Assembly: GCA_933822405.4 (NCBI GenBank)
Contig: CAKOGP040002021.1
Location: 1 to 11,176 of the forward strand
Length of the DNA stretch: 11,176 bases
Source: Cylindrotheca closterium
Lineage: Eukaryota > Bacillariophyta > Bacillariophyceae > Bacillariales > Bacillariaceae
Direction of reading: 5' to 3'
Translations under genes and position numbers: made by a program
Notes under the pieces: generated by a model
What the model was told of the DNA's origin: nothing
Databases searched by the model: none
What the model saw: only the letters and a program-made list of their open reading frames with translations
Shown here: positions 9,721 through 11,176 of the stretch, piece by piece
Layout of the letters: each line of letters begins with the position of its first letter
Position numbering within the stretch: position 1 is the first letter of the stretch

Positions 9721-9723
9721 GGG
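9721..9723 (+). other. Frameshift 2: GGG run, compensating
   Basis: Frame two reads LLLLDT up to 9720, and the sensible continuation is AIYKVWKTRNERYQL in the original frame. One extra G here would read LLDTGAIYKVW without a break. If frame two is kept instead, it runs into an Arg-rich tail ending at 9849, which looks non-native. Confidence 0.55.
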
Positions 9724-9917
9724 CTATTTACAAAGTGTGGAAGACGCGAAACGAACGTTATCAGCTGGCGGCGTGGATCAGACACGCGGCACAATGTCAT
9801 CCGGATGAGGAATTGGGAATCAGGGCGCCAGAGCGGTTGCCATTTCTGACCTCACTTTTTCCCCCAGAAGGTGGATGGCCCATCCCAACATTGGATCCAT
9901 TACTTTCCTTGGATAAA

Positions 9918-9920
9918 TAA
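9918..9920 (+). other. In-frame TAA inside the disrupted gene
   Basis: The frame reads LDPLLSLDK, then TAA, then IELPDPYTQYEPRSIS directly into the Met codon at 9969, with no other stop before 11100. A single substitution (for example from CAA or AAA) would explain it. Alternatively it is a true stop and the downstream frame is a separate gene. Confidence 0.6.
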
Positions 9921-9968
9921 ATTGAACTACCCGACCCATACACCCAGTATGAGCCGAGGTCCATTTCG

Positions 9969-11102
9969 ATGAAAGATAATGATACTTTTGTTCCCAGTCG
10001 TTTGCAGCTACCAAGTGCAGAGGGAACTGAGGATTTTCAGGCATTTTTTGCAAATCCACTTGCAAATGCAGCTCCAAGACCTACTGCACCTCAACAGGAG
10101 CCTTTACCTGCTCCACAACAGGGAGTGTCTCCAGCTACCGCTGGCATTGTACCAACCGCCGGTGTACCTACAGTGACCCCGTCACCTCAGAATACGGTCC
10201 AAGGACCATTGCCAATGCAGAATGCGTTTGGGTGGTTGTCTGGCCTACAAGCAACTAATTTGTTGCACCAGTTCACTGGCACTCCAGCACAACAATCGTC
10301 CCATCTTACAGGCGTCCAACAGCAGGTCCCGCAGTCTCCGTTTCTGACTGGAGGGCATGGTGGGTTTTCATTTCCAGCAGTGTCGCCAACTACTCCTGCG
10401 GCGACTACTGCTGCTACAACAGCCCATGGCTTTCCAACTGCGGACTCGGCAGCAGGTCCCGCCGGTTTTGCACCACAAATGAATCCTTGGGCAGCTACCT
10501 TGGCTTCTCTGGGTGCCTTGCAAGCAGCGGATGGATCATATTCACCATTCAAAATGAACGTTCCAAGATATGCTCCAGCACATTGGGCGACCATTAAGTC
10601 TGAAACTACAAGGACGATGTGTCCTCCTGCATATCTACAAGCTGCATTGTTGCTGGCAAAACCCTTCAGTGACGGTGCTTGGTTGGTTTTCTCCGAAGGC
10701 AATACTGAATCTGCATCCTCATGGATGCAAATTGTGGACCGTCGACCTTTGGGAATTATGCTTTCCCCACATGATCAGGGTTCCAATAAAGGTGGTACTG
10801 CTACTGATAGTGTTAATTTTCTGCACCAAGCCATTGATTTCCGAGCGAAGGCAGACAATGCTTTCAGATTGGTTTGTCTTCCTGAAAGGGTTGCATCTCG
10901 GGTGATTACGGCGGCAATGCAGAAGCTGATCTATCATGTCTCGAGTTGGAACATTGAAAGGGGCCGGGAACGGCCGGGAACGGTGGTCAGAGTGGTCGGC
11001 GAAATGTTTGGGGAGAGACTGGAAAAGGAATCTGAGGGTTGCGGAATTACAAAAAATTGGACATTCGAAAAAAACGTCCGATTCAACTCTCCAGATGAAT
11101 AA
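9969..11102 (+). CDS. Longest intact piece of the disrupted gene (377 codons)
   Basis: This is the C-terminal half of the pseudogene, or a separate gene if the TAA at 9918 is genuine. From the first Met it encodes 377 residues: a short N-terminal segment (DNDTFVPSRLQLPSAEGTED), a low-complexity Pro/Gln/Ala/Thr/Gly linker from about residue 33 to 180, and then a more structured part that begins near KMNVPRYAPAHWATIKSE. The last part is basic and ends FNSPDE. No known motif is recognised. I see no promoter or leader distinct from upstream coding-like sequence, which is why I favour the single broken gene reading. Confidence 0.4.
   Translation: MKDNDTFVPSRLQLPSAEGTEDFQAFFANPLANAAPRPTAPQQEPLPAPQQGVSPATAGIVPTAGVPTVTPSPQNTVQGPLPMQNAFGWLSGLQATNLLHQFTGTPAQQSSHLTGVQQQVPQSPFLTGGHGGFSFPAVSPTTPAATTAATTAHGFPTADSAAGPAGFAPQMNPWAATLASLGALQAADGSYSPFKMNVPRYAPAHWATIKSETTRTMCPPAYLQAALLLAKPFSDGAWLVFSEGNTESASSWMQIVDRRPLGIMLSPHDQGSNKGGTATDSVNFLHQAIDFRAKADNAFRLVCLPERVASRVITAAMQKLIYHVSSWNIERGRERPGTVVRVVGEMFGERLEKESEGCGITKNWTFEKNVRFNSPDE
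10962..10981 (+). repeat. 10-bp tandem repeat, two copies
   Basis: The decamer ggccgggaac occurs twice in a row within the C-terminal coding piece, giving the residues RGRERPGT. Ten bases is not a multiple of three. If one copy were a recent gain it would itself be a frameshift relative to the parent gene, so the residues after 10981 could be in an altered frame. Confidence 0.6.
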
Positions 11103-11176
11103 AAAAGGCTGTCTTCTCTTTCGCAGGAGTGAAAAAAATTGGCCAACGGTTCGTCCATTCTGTTCCGGTGCCACCA
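11103..11176 (+). other. Right edge: possible frame-shifted continuation with Cys residues
   Basis: After the TAA at 11100-11102, the next frame (codons from 11107) stays open to the window end and encodes GCLLFRRSEKNW and later RPFCSGAT. The two Cys residues and basic context loosely recall a decayed zinc-knuckle-like tail. The shift would again fall at an A6 run (11101-11106). The window ends before this can be judged. Confidence 0.25.

Larger units (their letters stand above)
8757..11102 (+). pseudogene. Disrupted gene of unknown family (about 780 residues if read through)
   Basis: The family is not recognised. The first piece, starting MSALQLQRAFDTNGPRGAAF at 8757, is open to about 9066. 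The next protein-like piece is one frame on, from 9067 to about 9720 (RRVVAVLGVFSTPGKTP...). The third piece, from about 9723 to 9917, is back in the first frame (AIYKVWKTRNERYQLAAW...). A TAA at 9918-9920 follows, and the same frame then stays open through 9921-11099. Thus a one-base gain (probably in the A6 run), a one-base loss (probably in a G run) and a nonsense codon break one coherent frame. The protein has a compact N-terminal half, a Pro/Gln/Ala/Thr-rich linker (about 10060-10500) and a basic C-terminal domain. That layout, with a Cys-containing tail beyond the stop, would suit a Gag-like retroelement protein, but no reverse transcriptase, integrase or LTR is visible. It could also be a host gene with sequencing errors. 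No GT/AG intron that I tested repairs the first shift. Confidence 0.6.

Noticed and set aside
10187..10702. 171-codon minus-strand frame
   Set aside because: It is antisense to the Pro/Gln/Ala linker of the disrupted gene; its Gly/Cys/Val richness is a composition shadow.

Overview
The window looks like nuclear DNA of a single-celled eukaryote, most probably a diatom or another photosynthetic stramenopile. The reasons are three very short introns (63-69 nt) with GT/AG borders, a very long first exon, near-balanced base composition, and low-complexity Ser/Thr/Gln-rich protein segments. There are no bacterial-style operons or ribosome binding sites. The taxonomic call is inference from style, not from a marker gene.

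Layout. Positions 1-403 are upstream non-coding sequence. Positions 404-8127 hold one large plus-strand gene, which I assemble as four exons (404-6891, 6957-7338, 7408-7574, 7638-8127). It encodes about 2508 residues. The protein has a disordered, charged, Phe-motif-rich N-terminus, a WD40-like beta-propeller region, a probable helical (alpha-solenoid) segment and acidic linkers. These are followed by a concanavalin A/LamG-like jelly-roll domain, a block of four G(L/M)LA(P/R)P repeats, a second Phe/Gly motif block and a C-terminal propeller-like region. No catalytic motif is visible. The order propeller, solenoid, peptide motifs recalls membrane-coat or trafficking scaffolds, but the family is not identified.

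Positions 8128-8756 are intergenic and hold several short palindromes, a perfect 16-bp palindrome and a 67-bp-period tandem duplication with a (TTACA)4 microsatellite between the copies.

Positions 8757 to at least 11102 hold a second plus-strand gene of unknown family. It reads as one protein of about 780 residues only if two compensating one-base frameshifts (near 9061-9066 and 9721-9723) and one in-frame TAA (9918-9920) are crossed. A further frame change near 11100 would lead into a Cys-containing tail that runs off the window. It is probably a recently broken copy of a gene, possibly a Gag-like retroelement gene, or else a real gene carrying homopolymer sequencing errors.

Nothing in the sequence ties the two genes functionally. 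The minus strand has only shadow frames. No tRNA, rRNA, CRISPR array or complete mobile element was recognised.
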